Below, one piece after another: positions 25,539 through 34,443 of a stretch of DNA of 64,000 bases. The first letter of the stretch is position 1. Each line of letters opens with the position of its first letter. This DNA is from Aquibacillus rhizosphaerae (GTDB lineage: Bacteria > Bacillota > Bacilli > Bacillales > Amphibacillaceae), in the NCBI RefSeq assembly GCF_030282825.1, contig NZ_JASTZU010000001.1:87571-151570 (forward strand), written 5' to 3'. The notes below the pieces were generated by a model. It worked only from the letters and a program-made list of their open reading frames with translations, had not been told where the DNA came from and searched no databases. The translations under genes and the position numbers were made by a program.

Positions 25539-25800
25539 TGATATATGCCGACCCAACTAAAGTATATCTACATTCCCACTGTCCTTATGCCCGTCGCCCA
25601 AGTCATATCTAATTTCCCACAGTCCTTTTGCCCGTCCAAATATCTTATATGCCCACTCAACCCAAGCATATCTACATTTAACTCATCTATATAACCACTA
25701 ATCCAATCCATACTAACTTTCACTCAACATTTATACCCGTGTCCCCACCCAATATGCCCACGCTAAACATATGAACTATACCCCGCCCCTGCAATATGAC
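25539..25800 (+). repeat. 21-bp-register dispersed element, copy 8b, degenerate
   Basis: About a dozen partly decayed units (TATATGCCGACCC, TATATCTACATTC, CTTATGCCCGTCG, CATATCTAATTTC and others). This is the last trace of the family in the window; the remaining 170 bases before the next gene are AT-rich. Confidence 0.65.
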
Positions 25801-25971
25801 CCAGTGTCGAACTTCGGTGTCGTACGATTTAACTAAAAAAGTGTTCGATTTAACGAAAATCGACAAAGGTTCTTATCATTCAACAATTCATACATGATAT
25901 CCTATATATAGGATAAAAAAATACTAAAAGTCCTAACTTAATTGGGATAATGTATAATTGGAGTGAGTAAT

Positions 25972-26733
25972 TTGATTGATGTACACTGTAACATTTTACC
26001 TGGTGCTGATGATGGTTCGAGACATATGGAAGAAAGTGTGGCAATGGCAAAAGAAGCTATCAATCAAGGAATCGATACAGTGATTGCTACTCCTCATCAT
26101 ATGGATGGAAAATATCATAATTTCAAACATGAAATATTAAAATATGTAAAAGATCTTAATGATCGATTGCAATCAGAAGGAATTCCGTTAACCGTATTGC
26201 CGGGTCAGAACATCCGGATCTATGGTGAACTACTAGATAGCTTTAAGCAAGATCATTTACTAGAATTAAATGAAAATAGTGGCTATCTAATGATAGAATT
26301 GCCTATCAACCATATCCCGCAATATACAAATCAGTTAATCTTTGATTTGCAAATTCAAGGGTATAGACCTATTATTGTTCATCCTGAATTACACGAACAA
26401 TTTATCGATGACCCGAATCCATTATATGAGTTAGTGAAAAATGGTGCACTCGTTCAAATTGGAGCTGGTAGTATCATAGGCAAAAATGGCAAAAAGGTGC
26501 AAAAATTTGTTCATCAACTAATCAATGCTAATCTAGCGCATTTTCTTGGTTCCGAAGCACATGACCATAACAATTATTCGTTCCAACAAGCTGTAAGGGA
26601 AGTTAGAAAGAAATATGGAAATGGTACAGTCTATTTGTTTACGGAAAACGCTCTATTGCTGATAAAAGGTGAGACAGTAATAGCAGATCAACCAACTAGA
26701 ATTAAGAAAAAGAAGATATTAGGTTTGATTTAA
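25972..26733 (+). CDS. YwqE/CpsB-type PHP phosphatase paralog 1, metal site altered
   Basis: A 253-residue member of the CpsB/YwqE protein-tyrosine phosphatase family (PHP fold). The TTG at 25972 (MIDVHC) has GGAG at ideal spacing. Compared with intact paralog 3, His7 is Asn ('DVHCNIL'), Glu80 is Asn ('GQNIRI'), Asp195 is Glu ('GSEAH') and the Arg after 'HPE' is Leu. His5, His42, Glu109, His137 and His197 remain. The trinuclear metal site is probably incomplete, so activity is doubtful. It has its own promoter region behind the kinase operon and ends in its own terminator, as expected for a protein that binds phospho-YwqD or its targets. Confidence 0.85.
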   Translation: MIDVHCNILPGADDGSRHMEESVAMAKEAINQGIDTVIATPHHMDGKYHNFKHEILKYVKDLNDRLQSEGIPLTVLPGQNIRIYGELLDSFKQDHLLELNENSGYLMIELPINHIPQYTNQLIFDLQIQGYRPIIVHPELHEQFIDDPNPLYELVKNGALVQIGAGSIIGKNGKKVQKFVHQLINANLAHFLGSEAHDHNNYSFQQAVREVRKKYGNGTVYLFTENALLLIKGETVIADQPTRIKKKKILGLI

Positions 26734-26768
26734 CCTTATAATCTTTAAAACTCCCTATATATGAGGTC

Positions 26769-26806
26769 AAACGCCTGGTGACTAAAACTACCTGAGCGTT
26801 TTTTTG
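26769..26806 (+). terminator. Terminator after PHP paralog 1
   Basis: AACGCCTGGT / ACCTGAGCGTT imperfect stem followed by seven T residues. Confidence 0.7.
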
Positions 26807-27185
26807 TATTCAGAGTTAGTTATGTACGTAAAGCACAAGAGTAGCTAATTGGATAAAGTATATCTTTTTATACTTGATATCATATTAGAACAAAAATTTA
26901 TGAAAAAGCTATTTTCGTGTTGCTCTCATAATAAATACACCTCTAGCAGTCATAAACTGCTTTTAGTAAACGACAATATATAGGAGTCACCCGTTAAAAC
27001 GGGTTAAAATTTTAATTTATTGTAAAAAATATGTAATAAAGCGCTTACTGTTACTTTTGTTGTATGTTAATTGTTCTTTAATTTTGCTATAAATAAGAAT
27101 AAGGAAAAAAACGGAAAAATTTGATAATTATGAATTCTTGTAGGTGGAGTAATCATTTAACTAAAAAAGATGGAGGAGGGATGAA
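26807..27185. other. Gene-free region between PHP paralogs 1 and 2
   Basis: I see no gene in these 379 bases. They hold a 7-2-7 inverted repeat ACCCGTTAAAACGGGT (26989-27004), a loose CcpA-like sequence TGTAATAAAGCGCTTACT (27032-27049), a SinR half-site GTTCTTT (27073-27079), and the strong ribosome binding site GGAGGAGGG of the next gene. Confidence 0.4.
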
Positions 27186-27944
27186 ATGATCGATATCAAT
27201 TGTCAGATATTACACGGTTTTGATAATGGTGCGAAACACAGTGAAGAAAGCATTGCGATAGCAAGAGAAGCGGTCAAACAAGGGGTTGATACAATTATTG
27301 CAACACCTACCCATACAAGTGGTGATTTCCATCGTTTTAAATTGGAAACAGTTAATCAGGTGAATATAATTAATCAACGTCTGAGTGAGGAAAACATTCC
27401 GTTAACGGTTTTACCTGGACAAATCGCTCCTATAGATGAAGAGTTACTTACCAACATAAACGAGAATGTTCTGTTTATAAATGAAATAAGCAGTTACTTG
27501 TTATTAGAATTACCACCCAATGATATTCCTCATTATACGAGACAGTTAATCTTTGATATGCAAATACAAGGATATAAACCAATTATCGTTCATCCAGAAC
27601 GAAACCAACAAATGATGTCAGAACCAAATCAATTATATGAATTAGTAAGACAAGGTGCTTTAGTCCAATTATCTGCTCAAAGCATAACGGGAGAACACGG
27701 GAAAAAAGTGTATAAATTAGCTCATGAGTTTATGGAAAACAATTTAGCTCACTTTATTGGATCGGAAGCGAATAATCAAGATGACTATCTATTGGAGCAA
27801 GCCTTAAAAGTAATTAAGAAAAAATTCGACAAAAGTACGGTTTCCTTCTTTGTAGAGAACCCTTTTTTGTTGATAAATGGCGAAACAGTGCTAGCGAATG
27901 AGCCTGTGCATATCACAAAGAAAAAAATATTAGGAATTCTATAA
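27186..27944 (+). CDS. YwqE/CpsB-type PHP paralog 2, probable pseudoenzyme
   Basis: A 252-residue paralog, full length and with an excellent GGAGGAGGG ribosome binding site, but the most degraded at the metal site. The HxH motif reads 'INCQ' (His5 to Asn, His7 to Gln), 'ATPHH' reads 'ATPTH' (His42 to Thr), Glu80 is Ile ('GQIAPI'), and 'SDAH' reads 'SEAN' (Asp to Glu, His to Asn). Glu109, His137 and Arg140 ('HPER') remain. The reading frame is intact and the hydrophobic core is kept, so it is probably selected for binding, not catalysis. It ends 'KKKILGIL', like paralogs 1 and 3. Confidence 0.85.
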   Translation: MIDINCQILHGFDNGAKHSEESIAIAREAVKQGVDTIIATPTHTSGDFHRFKLETVNQVNIINQRLSEENIPLTVLPGQIAPIDEELLTNINENVLFINEISSYLLLELPPNDIPHYTRQLIFDMQIQGYKPIIVHPERNQQMMSEPNQLYELVRQGALVQLSAQSITGEHGKKVYKLAHEFMENNLAHFIGSEANNQDDYLLEQALKVIKKKFDKSTVSFFVENPFLLINGETVLANEPVHITKKKILGIL

Positions 27945-28148
27945 AACTTTAAAAATTCGTAAAATCAATTAGTGACTCAAGTTGGAAACACTTTCACAAA
28001 TATTTAGTCATATTTAACCAGAAAAGCCATATGATTCAACATAATGTGACAATGTTTTCTATTTAGTTTCATGCAATTCCCTGTTATAATTACACTAATG
28101 TTGTTTAATTGGAAACGTAGACAATTAACTTATTAGGATGTGAAGTTG

Positions 28149-28916
28149 ATGATCGATATACATTGTCATATTTTGCCGAGTGTAGATGATGGTGCCAAGC
28201 ATTTCGAAGATAGTATTGCGATGGCAAAACAAGCAGTCAATCAAGGGATTGATACGATCATTGCAACACCACATCATTTAAACGGAAGCTATGAGAATTA
28301 TAAAATAGATATAATAGAAGATGTGAAATCTTTAAATGCAAGATTAGCAGAAGAAAAGATTCCATTAACTATTCTAGCAGGTCAAGAAACACGAATAAAC
28401 GGAGAAATGATTGACGGTCTTGAGCGAGGACACCTGTTGCCATTAAATGAAACAAGCGGATATTTATTCGTGGAACTTCCATCTAATAATGTTCCTCGAT
28501 ACACAAAACAACTCCTGTTTGATTTGCAGTTATATGGAGTAAAACCTATTATTGTCCACCCTGAAAGAAATAAAGAGTTAATAGAAAATCCAGATATATT
28601 ATATGAATTTGTAAAGAATGGTACATTAACACAAGTAACTGCGGCGAGTGTGACAGGAAAATTCGGAAAGAAAATAAAAGAATTTAGTCATCAATTAATA
28701 GAATCCAACCTAACACACTTTGTTTCTTCCGATGCACACAACACAACGACGCGAGGTTTCTGTATGCAAGATGCCAACAATGAAATCAAAGAAACGTATG
28801 GTAGTTCAATGGTCTATTACTTCATGGAAAATGCACAACTAGTAGCGAATGGAGAGCTAATAGTTGGGGATGTACCAGATCGAGTGAGAAAGAAGAAGTT
28901 TCTAGGTTTATTCTAA
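28149..28916 (+). CDS. ywqE: YwqE/CpsB-type protein-tyrosine phosphatase, intact
   Basis: A 255-residue manganese-dependent phosphatase of the PHP fold that removes phosphate from BY-kinase and its targets. All expected metal ligands are present: His5 and His7 ('DIHCHIL'), His42 ('ATPHH'), Glu80 ('GQETRI'), Glu109 ('FVEL'), His137 with Arg140 ('VHPER'), and Asp195 and His197 ('SSDAHN'). The ATG at 28149 follows AGGATGTG at good spacing. It is the only one of four paralogs in the window with a full site. The kinase YwqD is 3 kb upstream, and galU and ugd follow directly. Confidence 0.92.
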   Translation: MIDIHCHILPSVDDGAKHFEDSIAMAKQAVNQGIDTIIATPHHLNGSYENYKIDIIEDVKSLNARLAEEKIPLTILAGQETRINGEMIDGLERGHLLPLNETSGYLFVELPSNNVPRYTKQLLFDLQLYGVKPIIVHPERNKELIENPDILYEFVKNGTLTQVTAASVTGKFGKKIKEFSHQLIESNLTHFVSSDAHNTTTRGFCMQDANNEIKETYGSSMVYYFMENAQLVANGELIVGDVPDRVRKKKFLGLF

Positions 28917-28980
28917 AAACGGAATAACCTCCAAATTTCTACATTATCTTCGGGTGAGAAAGTCTTACAAGTTGATACCG

Positions 28981-29030
28981 TTGCTTGCTAGATTTATTTA
29001 TGCTAAAGGTAAGTAAATCTAACAAGCGAT
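28981..29030. terminator. Long imperfect hairpin after ywqE
   Basis: TTGCTTGCTAGATTTATTTA pairs with TAAGTAAATCTAACAAGCGA across a 9-base loop with few mismatches. There is no T-run, so it may be a processing or stabilising structure. Confidence 0.45.
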
Positions 29031-29046
29031 AATGAGTTAGCCATTC

Positions 29047-29093
29047 AACTAGTGAAGTAGATATGGAGAGTAGTAAACACTTCACTAGTTTTT
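29047..29093 (+). terminator. Terminator before galU
   Basis: AACTAGTGAAG / CTTCACTAGTT perfect 11-bp stem with T-run. It ends the ywqE transcript or attenuates read-through into galU, whose start is 43 bases away. Confidence 0.7.
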
Positions 29094-29136
29094 ATTGTTT
29101 ATATAGTTCTCAATAATGAACGGAAGGAAGGTTATA

Positions 29137-30018
29137 ATGAAAAAGATCAGAAAAGCAATTATTCCAGCGGCAGGTCTTGGTACAAGATTCTTGCCAGCAA
29201 CTAAAGCAATGCCGAAAGAAATGCTGCCAATTGTGGATAAACCGACGATCCAATACATAGTGGAAGAAGCGGTTGCATCAGGAATTGAAGATATAATTAT
29301 TGTAACAGGTAAAGGAAAACGTGCGATTGAGGATCATTTTGACAATGCACCTGAATTAGAACGCAACCTTCTAGAAAAAGGAAAATTAGATTTACTTGAA
29401 AGAGTGCAGCATTCATCAAATCTTGCTGATATTCACTATATACGACAGAAAGAACCAAAAGGTCTTGGACATGCGGTTTGGTCAGCGCGTAACTTTATTG
29501 GAGACGAGCCATTTGCAGTATTATTAGGTGATGATATCGTTCAAAGTGATGTCCCATGTTTAAAGCAACTAATAAACCAATATGAAGAAACACAATCATC
29601 TGTCATCGGTGTACAACAAGTAGACGACGATCAAACACACCGTTATGGAATTGTTGATCCGAATACAATGGAAGGGCGTCGTTATCAAGTTAATAACTTT
29701 GTTGAAAAACCGGAAAAAGGAACAGCTCCATCAAACTTAGCAATAATGGGTCGTTATGTATTCACACCAGAAATATTCCGTTTCTTAGAAAAACAAGAGA
29801 TTGGTGCTGGTGGAGAAATTCAATTAACTGATGCCATTCAACATTTGAACCAAATTCAAAAAGTATATGCATATGATTTTGAAGGTGTACGTCATGATGT
29901 TGGTGAGAAACTTGGGTTCATAAAAACAACAATTGAATTCGCCTTGCAAAATAAAGAAATTGGTGCTGATGTAGAAAAGATACTTAGAGAATTATTACCA
30001 CAAGAAGTGAAAAATTAA
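29137..30018 (+). CDS. galU: UTP-glucose-1-phosphate uridylyltransferase
   Basis: Makes UDP-glucose from UTP and glucose 1-phosphate (293 residues, the normal GalU/GtaB size). The nucleotide-binding signature '[20 protein letters not shown]' is at the N-terminus, with '[12 protein letters not shown]', 'LLGDDIV' and '[20 protein letters not shown]' downstream. The ATG at 29137 is chosen because GGAAGGAAGG lies just upstream. It heads the polysaccharide operon and supplies the substrate for the Ugd encoded next. Confidence 0.95.
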   Translation: MKKIRKAIIPAAGLGTRFLPATKAMPKEMLPIVDKPTIQYIVEEAVASGIEDIIIVTGKGKRAIEDHFDNAPELERNLLEKGKLDLLERVQHSSNLADIHYIRQKEPKGLGHAVWSARNFIGDEPFAVLLGDDIVQSDVPCLKQLINQYEETQSSVIGVQQVDDDQTHRYGIVDPNTMEGRRYQVNNFVEKPEKGTAPSNLAIMGRYVFTPEIFRFLEKQEIGAGGEIQLTDAIQHLNQIQKVYAYDFEGVRHDVGEKLGFIKTTIEFALQNKEIGADVEKILRELLPQEVKN

Positions 30019-30046
30019 ACCTAAAATACAACTTGGGGGATAAAAA

Positions 30047-31372
30047 ATGAAAATTTCTGTAGTAGGTACAGGGTACGTAGGACTTGTTACTGGTGTCAGT
30101 TTGTCAGAAATCGGACATACCGTTACATGTATTGATATCGATGAAAACAAAGTTAATAAAATGAGGCAAGGGAAGTCACCAATTTATGAGCCTGGCTTAG
30201 ATGAAATGATGACGAAGAATATAGAATCAAATCGCCTTTTCTTTACAACTGATCATAAACAAGGTTTTGAAGGTGCAGATGTAATTTATATTGCTGTTGG
30301 TACACCAGAAAAAGAAGACGGATCTGCAAATCTTGCATTTGTTGAACAGGTTGCGAAAGATATTGCGACGAATATTAAAAAGGATACAATTGTTGTTACG
30401 AAGAGTACGGTTCCTGTTGGTACCAATCATAAAGTTAAACAAATCATTCATATCAATCTAGTCAATGATGTCAAAGTAGATATTGTTTCGAATCCAGAGT
30501 TCTTAAAAGAGGGCTCAGCAATTGAGGATTCCTTTCACGGAGATCGCATTGTCGTTGGATCAGAAAGCGCGCAAGCTGCAGATATAATAGAAGAAATCAA
30601 TAAACCATTTGGTGTAACTGTCTATAAAACGGACATCCGCAGTGCAGAGATGATTAAATATGCATCCAATGCATTTTTAGCTACTAAAATTAGCTTCATC
30701 AATGAAATATCAAACATTTGTGAACGCGTCGATGCCAATGTTGAAGAAGTAGCAGAAGGTATGGGTATGGACAAGCGAATTGGTTCTCAATTTTTAAAAG
30801 CAGGAATTGGATATGGAGGCTCGTGCTTCCCGAAAGACACCAAAGCACTAATACAAATTGCAGGAAACGTTGATTATGAGTTTGAATTATTAAAAGGTGT
30901 CGTAAATGTAAATAAGAAACAACAAGCATTATTACTTAATAAATTAAATGAAAGATTACCAGACCTTAAAGGTAAAAGAATTGCATTGTTAGGATTAGCA
31001 TTTAAACCAAATACAGATGACATGAGAGAAGCAGCTTCTATTGTTGTTACAGAAAACCTAATAAAAGCTGGTGCAGAGATTGTTGCTTTTGATCCAATTG
31101 CGACAGAAAATGCAAAGACTTTATTAAGTGAAAAAGTTAATTACGCTGAGTCAGCAGAAGAAGCTATTAAAGGCAGTGATGCAGCATTGATTTTAACAGA
31201 GTGGGATGAGATAAAAAATGTTAATCGTGAAGTGTTTGACACGATGAATTACCCACTTGTGATTGACGGTAGGAACTGTTTTAAATTGGAAGAGATGAGA
31301 GAGCGAAGAGTTGAATATCATTCAGTTGGTAGGCCGTCGATTAATAATGACTTTAAAAAAATATATGCCTAG
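30047..31372 (+). CDS. ugd: UDP-glucose 6-dehydrogenase
   Basis: An NAD-dependent four-electron oxidation of UDP-glucose to UDP-glucuronate. The 441-residue enzyme has the Rossmann motif 'GTGYVGLVTG', 'STVPVGT', and the catalytic Cys in 'GYGGSCFPKDTKAL'. The C-terminal UDP-binding domain contains 'LGLAFKPNTDDMREA'. It follows galU by 28 bases. In B. subtilis, enzymes of this family are activated by YwqD phosphorylation and reset by YwqE, and both genes are encoded just upstream. The product implies uronic acid in the polysaccharide. Confidence 0.95.
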   Translation: MKISVVGTGYVGLVTGVSLSEIGHTVTCIDIDENKVNKMRQGKSPIYEPGLDEMMTKNIESNRLFFTTDHKQGFEGADVIYIAVGTPEKEDGSANLAFVEQVAKDIATNIKKDTIVVTKSTVPVGTNHKVKQIIHINLVNDVKVDIVSNPEFLKEGSAIEDSFHGDRIVVGSESAQAADIIEEINKPFGVTVYKTDIRSAEMIKYASNAFLATKISFINEISNICERVDANVEEVAEGMGMDKRIGSQFLKAGIGYGGSCFPKDTKALIQIAGNVDYEFELLKGVVNVNKKQQALLLNKLNERLPDLKGKRIALLGLAFKPNTDDMREAASIVVTENLIKAGAEIVAFDPIATENAKTLLSEKVNYAESAEEAIKGSDAALILTEWDEIKNVNREVFDTMNYPLVIDGRNCFKLEEMRERRVEYHSVGRPSINNDFKKIYA

Positions 31373-31402
31373 AAAATTCAATTAGAAAGTTGGTGAACGT
31401 AA

Positions 31403-32092
31403 TTGTCAGTGACAACTTCTAACGAAAGCACAGCTTCACAACAAGTGCAAAGTGTACCATTTAAAAAGATAGATACTAATGCTAGTAAAGCATACTTATA
31501 TAGTAAAAGATTAATGGATTTTATATCGGCTTTACTAGGAATAGTCTTCTTATCACCATTATTCCTGTTAGTTGCTTTAATTATTAAAGTAGAAGATAGA
31601 AAAGGACCTATTTTATTTAAACAGATACGAATCGGTGAAGATGGCAAAGAATTTTATATGTACAAATTTCGCTCAATGGTTTCAAATGCAGAAGAACTAA
31701 AAGCATCTCTAATGGAACAAAACGAAGTAGATGGTCCTGTATTTAAGATTAAAGATGACCCGCGTGTGACTAAAATAGGTAAGTTTATTAGAAAGACTAG
31801 TATTGATGAATTACCACAATTGATGAATGTATTAAAAGGTGAGATGAGTTTAGTAGGACCAAGACCAGCCCTACCGGATGAAGTAGCTCAATATACCATT
31901 TATGAAAGACAACGATTGAAGGTAAAACCTGGATTGACTTGTTATTGGCAGGTTAGTGGACGAAGTAATGTTAGTTTTTATGAGTGGGTTGAGATGGATT
32001 TACAGTATATTCATGATAGGAATTTGTTAGTGGATGTGAAGTTGGTATTTAAAACGGTTGTGGTTTTGTTTGGGTCTAGGGATGCATACTAA
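31403..32092 (+). CDS. Undecaprenyl-phosphate sugar-1-phosphate transferase (initiating enzyme)
   Basis: A membrane-bound polyprenyl phosphate sugar transferase of the short (EpsL/WcaJ C-terminal) type, 229 residues. It transfers the first sugar phosphate to the lipid carrier. Features are one membrane helix ('MDFISALLGIVFLSPLFLLV'), 'MYKFRSM', the catalytic Asp-Glu in 'KTSIDELPQLMNVLKGEMS', 'LVGPRPALP' and 'VKPGLTCYWQVSGRS'. It starts at TTG with GGTGA upstream. The sugar (glucose, galactose or a derivative) cannot be told. Confidence 0.93.
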   Translation: MSVTTSNESTASQQVQSVPFKKIDTNASKAYLYSKRLMDFISALLGIVFLSPLFLLVALIIKVEDRKGPILFKQIRIGEDGKEFYMYKFRSMVSNAEELKASLMEQNEVDGPVFKIKDDPRVTKIGKFIRKTSIDELPQLMNVLKGEMSLVGPRPALPDEVAQYTIYERQRLKVKPGLTCYWQVSGRSNVSFYEWVEMDLQYIHDRNLLVDVKLVFKTVVVLFGSRDAY

Positions 32093-32138
32093 ATTAATAA
32101 AATCACATCAGATGTTAGCAATTGAGAAGGGGTTTATT

Positions 32139-33386
32139 ATGGGATACAATGTTTTATTTTTTCCATGGAGAGATTGGGATTCAATGCAAAAGGAAGGTTT
32201 TAGGACAAGGGAAGCAAATCTCTTAATTGCAATGATGAAAAATCCTGAGATTAATAAGGTTCTTTGTATTAATAGGTCAAAAAAGCCATTTTATATACAA
32301 AAACTTATTGAATTTAAAAATGGTGGTGAGTTTGAGAAAGGGAAACAATTCAAAAATGAAGTGGACAATGTTTTCCAACCATCAGTGAACTATTCAAGTG
32401 GTTTTTCCAACCTTATTCAAGTTGATGAAAAATTATATGTGTTAAACATTAATTATCATATTCCAAATCCAAAAGGAAATAAGTTAGAAACATATAATTT
32501 TTTTAAAAATTTATTATATAAAGAGGTAAATAAAGCGATTAGTGCAATTGGTTTTACGCATTATCTTACATGGTGTTTCGATCTTACAAGAATAGACATT
32601 GCAAATAAATTAAAACAAGAGAAACTTATATTTGATTCTATTGATAATTTATTGGAGCATGACCAAAATCGAAAGGATTACAAACATTTATCAGAAATGT
32701 ATAAAGTTGCTGAAGAAAATGCAGACGTTGTCTTTACAGTTTCTCGAGAAATAAAGGAAACATTATTTTCAAAACATATAAACACTCATTATATACCAAA
32801 CGCAATAAATTTGGACTTATATAAAAGTAAGACATGGAGTAGACCAACCGATTTACCAAATGGAAAACCCATAGTAGGCTATATTGGATTGATGCAAGAA
32901 AGAATTGATTTGGAGATTATTGGGGATACTATTAAAAAAAATAACGGAATTAACTATGTATTTATTGGTCCAATACTGTCAAAAAAATATTTTAGAGATT
33001 TAAGAAGATATAGTAATGTATATCTTTTAGGTGCGAAGCATCATTCATTAATACCTAGCTACTTAAATTATTTTGACATATGTATTATACCTCATAAAGT
33101 AAATAAATTCACTGAATCTATGAATCCATTAAAATTGTACGAATATCTTGCTGCGGGAAAAGAGGTTGTTACAACTCCTGTTCCTCCTTCAGAAGATTAC
33201 AAAGATGTAATTCATATAGCACATGATGAAAATCAATTTTCTCAAATTATTAATGGAATAGTTAATAAACCGTATAATGAATTTAGTAGGAAAGAAATTA
33301 TTGAATCAGTAAATGCTCAAGATTGGAATTCAAGGTTGAATAATATGCTTAAGATAATTCAAGGAGAAGGAGAATCTGATGCATAA
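32139..33386 (+). CDS. Glycosyltransferase, TuaH-like
   Basis: A cytosolic GT-B glycosyltransferase of 415 residues. The N-terminus 'NVLFFPWRDWDSMQKEGFRT' followed by 'REANLL' resembles TuaH of teichuronic acid synthesis. The C-terminal half has 'KPIVGYIGLMQERIDLEII' and the donor-binding region 'NPLKLYEYLAAGKEVV' typical of GT4/GT1-like enzymes. The ATG at 32139 (GAGAAGGGG upstream) is used instead of the earlier in-frame start, which lies inside the preceding gene. The stop overlaps the next gene by 8 bases. The linkage formed is unknown. Confidence 0.85.
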   Translation: MGYNVLFFPWRDWDSMQKEGFRTREANLLIAMMKNPEINKVLCINRSKKPFYIQKLIEFKNGGEFEKGKQFKNEVDNVFQPSVNYSSGFSNLIQVDEKLYVLNINYHIPNPKGNKLETYNFFKNLLYKEVNKAISAIGFTHYLTWCFDLTRIDIANKLKQEKLIFDSIDNLLEHDQNRKDYKHLSEMYKVAEENADVVFTVSREIKETLFSKHINTHYIPNAINLDLYKSKTWSRPTDLPNGKPIVGYIGLMQERIDLEIIGDTIKKNNGINYVFIGPILSKKYFRDLRRYSNVYLLGAKHHSLIPSYLNYFDICIIPHKVNKFTESMNPLKLYEYLAAGKEVVTTPVPPSEDYKDVIHIAHDENQFSQIINGIVNKPYNEFSRKEIIESVNAQDWNSRLNNMLKIIQGEGESDA

Positions 33387-34443
33387 GGGAGTAATAGTGG
33401 TAACAGTAACTTATGGACAACGATGGAAAATTCTATGTGAAGTACTTGATAATATATTAGATATTGAGGAAATATACAAGGTAATTATAGTAGATAATAA
33501 TTCGGAAGATGATATTTTTGAAATGTCACGTCAGATGTCTGAGAAAATTGATATTATTAAGATGAATAAAAATGAGGGATCAGCTAAAGGGTTCAAGGAA
33601 GGTATTATAAAAGCTATAGAATATAAAGAGTGTAAATATATTTGGTGTCTTGATGATGATAACAAACCTAAGAGTAATGCCTTAGAAGTGCTATTAGCTG
33701 AAGCGGAAAATAAAGCAATAGAATTAGAGGAGAAGCCAACTGCGTTACTCTCACTCAGGACTGATCGAAAAGAATATATAATGTCATCATTAAACAATGA
33801 CGCTACTAAATTTTTCCCCGTGGAAAATAGTTTCTTGGGAATCCATTTTAAAACACTAGTTGCTAGGTTACTTAGAAAATTTAAAAATACAATTAGTGTA
33901 AATAATCAAAATAGTGAGTTTAATCAAGTTAATGTTCCAGTAGCACCATATGGTGGTTTGTTTTTTCATAAGCAACTGATTGATAAGATTTGGTTACCTA
34001 ATGAAGCTTTTTATCTATATTCAGATGATTATGAATTCACTTATAGAATTACAAAAAAGGGAGGGAAAATACTATTAGTTCCTGATAGTAAAATAATTGA
34101 TATAGATAAGACTTGGTTTGTTAAAAGTAATAATGGGTTTCTGCTCTCTTTATTTACAAGTGATTCTGACCTAAGGATATATTACAGTATTAGGAATAGA
34201 GTTTTCTTTGAAAGAAAAGATCTTGTAAATAACATAAAAATTCATAATATAAATAAGCTTATATTTCTTTCTATAACTTTTGTTCTTAGTATTTATTTTA
34301 AAAATAAGGATAGAAGAAGTTTAATTAAACACGCAATAAAAGATGGGTTAGAAGGTAACCTAGGACAATTGCAAGTCAGGGATAATACAATAACCACACT
34401 ATATTTAGAAAAATATGTAAATGAGGATGAAAGTAATGACTAA
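33379..34443 (+). CDS. Family 2 glycosyltransferase
   Basis: A 354-residue GT-A enzyme. 'VIVVTVTYGQRWKILCEVLD' and 'VIIVDNNSED' form the nucleotide-sugar binding start, the metal site is 'WCLDDDNKP' (DxD present), and 'NVPVAPYGGLFFHKQLIDKI' with 'YLYSDDYEFTYRI' contains the acceptor/catalytic ED-like residues. The layout resembles GlfT-like galactofuranosyl or rhamnosyl transferases. It overlaps both neighbours, so it is cotranslated. Base composition is more AT-rich than in the flanking housekeeping-like sugar nucleotide genes, typical of imported polysaccharide genes. Confidence 0.9.
   Translation: MHKGVIVVTVTYGQRWKILCEVLDNILDIEEIYKVIIVDNNSEDDIFEMSRQMSEKIDIIKMNKNEGSAKGFKEGIIKAIEYKECKYIWCLDDDNKPKSNALEVLLAEAENKAIELEEKPTALLSLRTDRKEYIMSSLNNDATKFFPVENSFLGIHFKTLVARLLRKFKNTISVNNQNSEFNQVNVPVAPYGGLFFHKQLIDKIWLPNEAFYLYSDDYEFTYRITKKGGKILLVPDSKIIDIDKTWFVKSNNGFLLSLFTSDSDLRIYYSIRNRVFFERKDLVNNIKIHNINKLIFLSITFVLSIYFKNKDRRSLIKHAIKDGLEGNLGQLQVRDNTITTLYLEKYVNEDESND

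Noticed and set aside
27032..27049. CcpA (cre) site TGTAATAAAGCGCTTACT
   Set aside because: It matches the loose core but not the outer positions well; kept only as a remark in the gap entry.
29106..29121. GTTCTCAATAATGAAC as a SinR box before galU
   Set aside because: Only the four end bases are symmetric and the inner half-site does not fit GTTCTYT on both sides.
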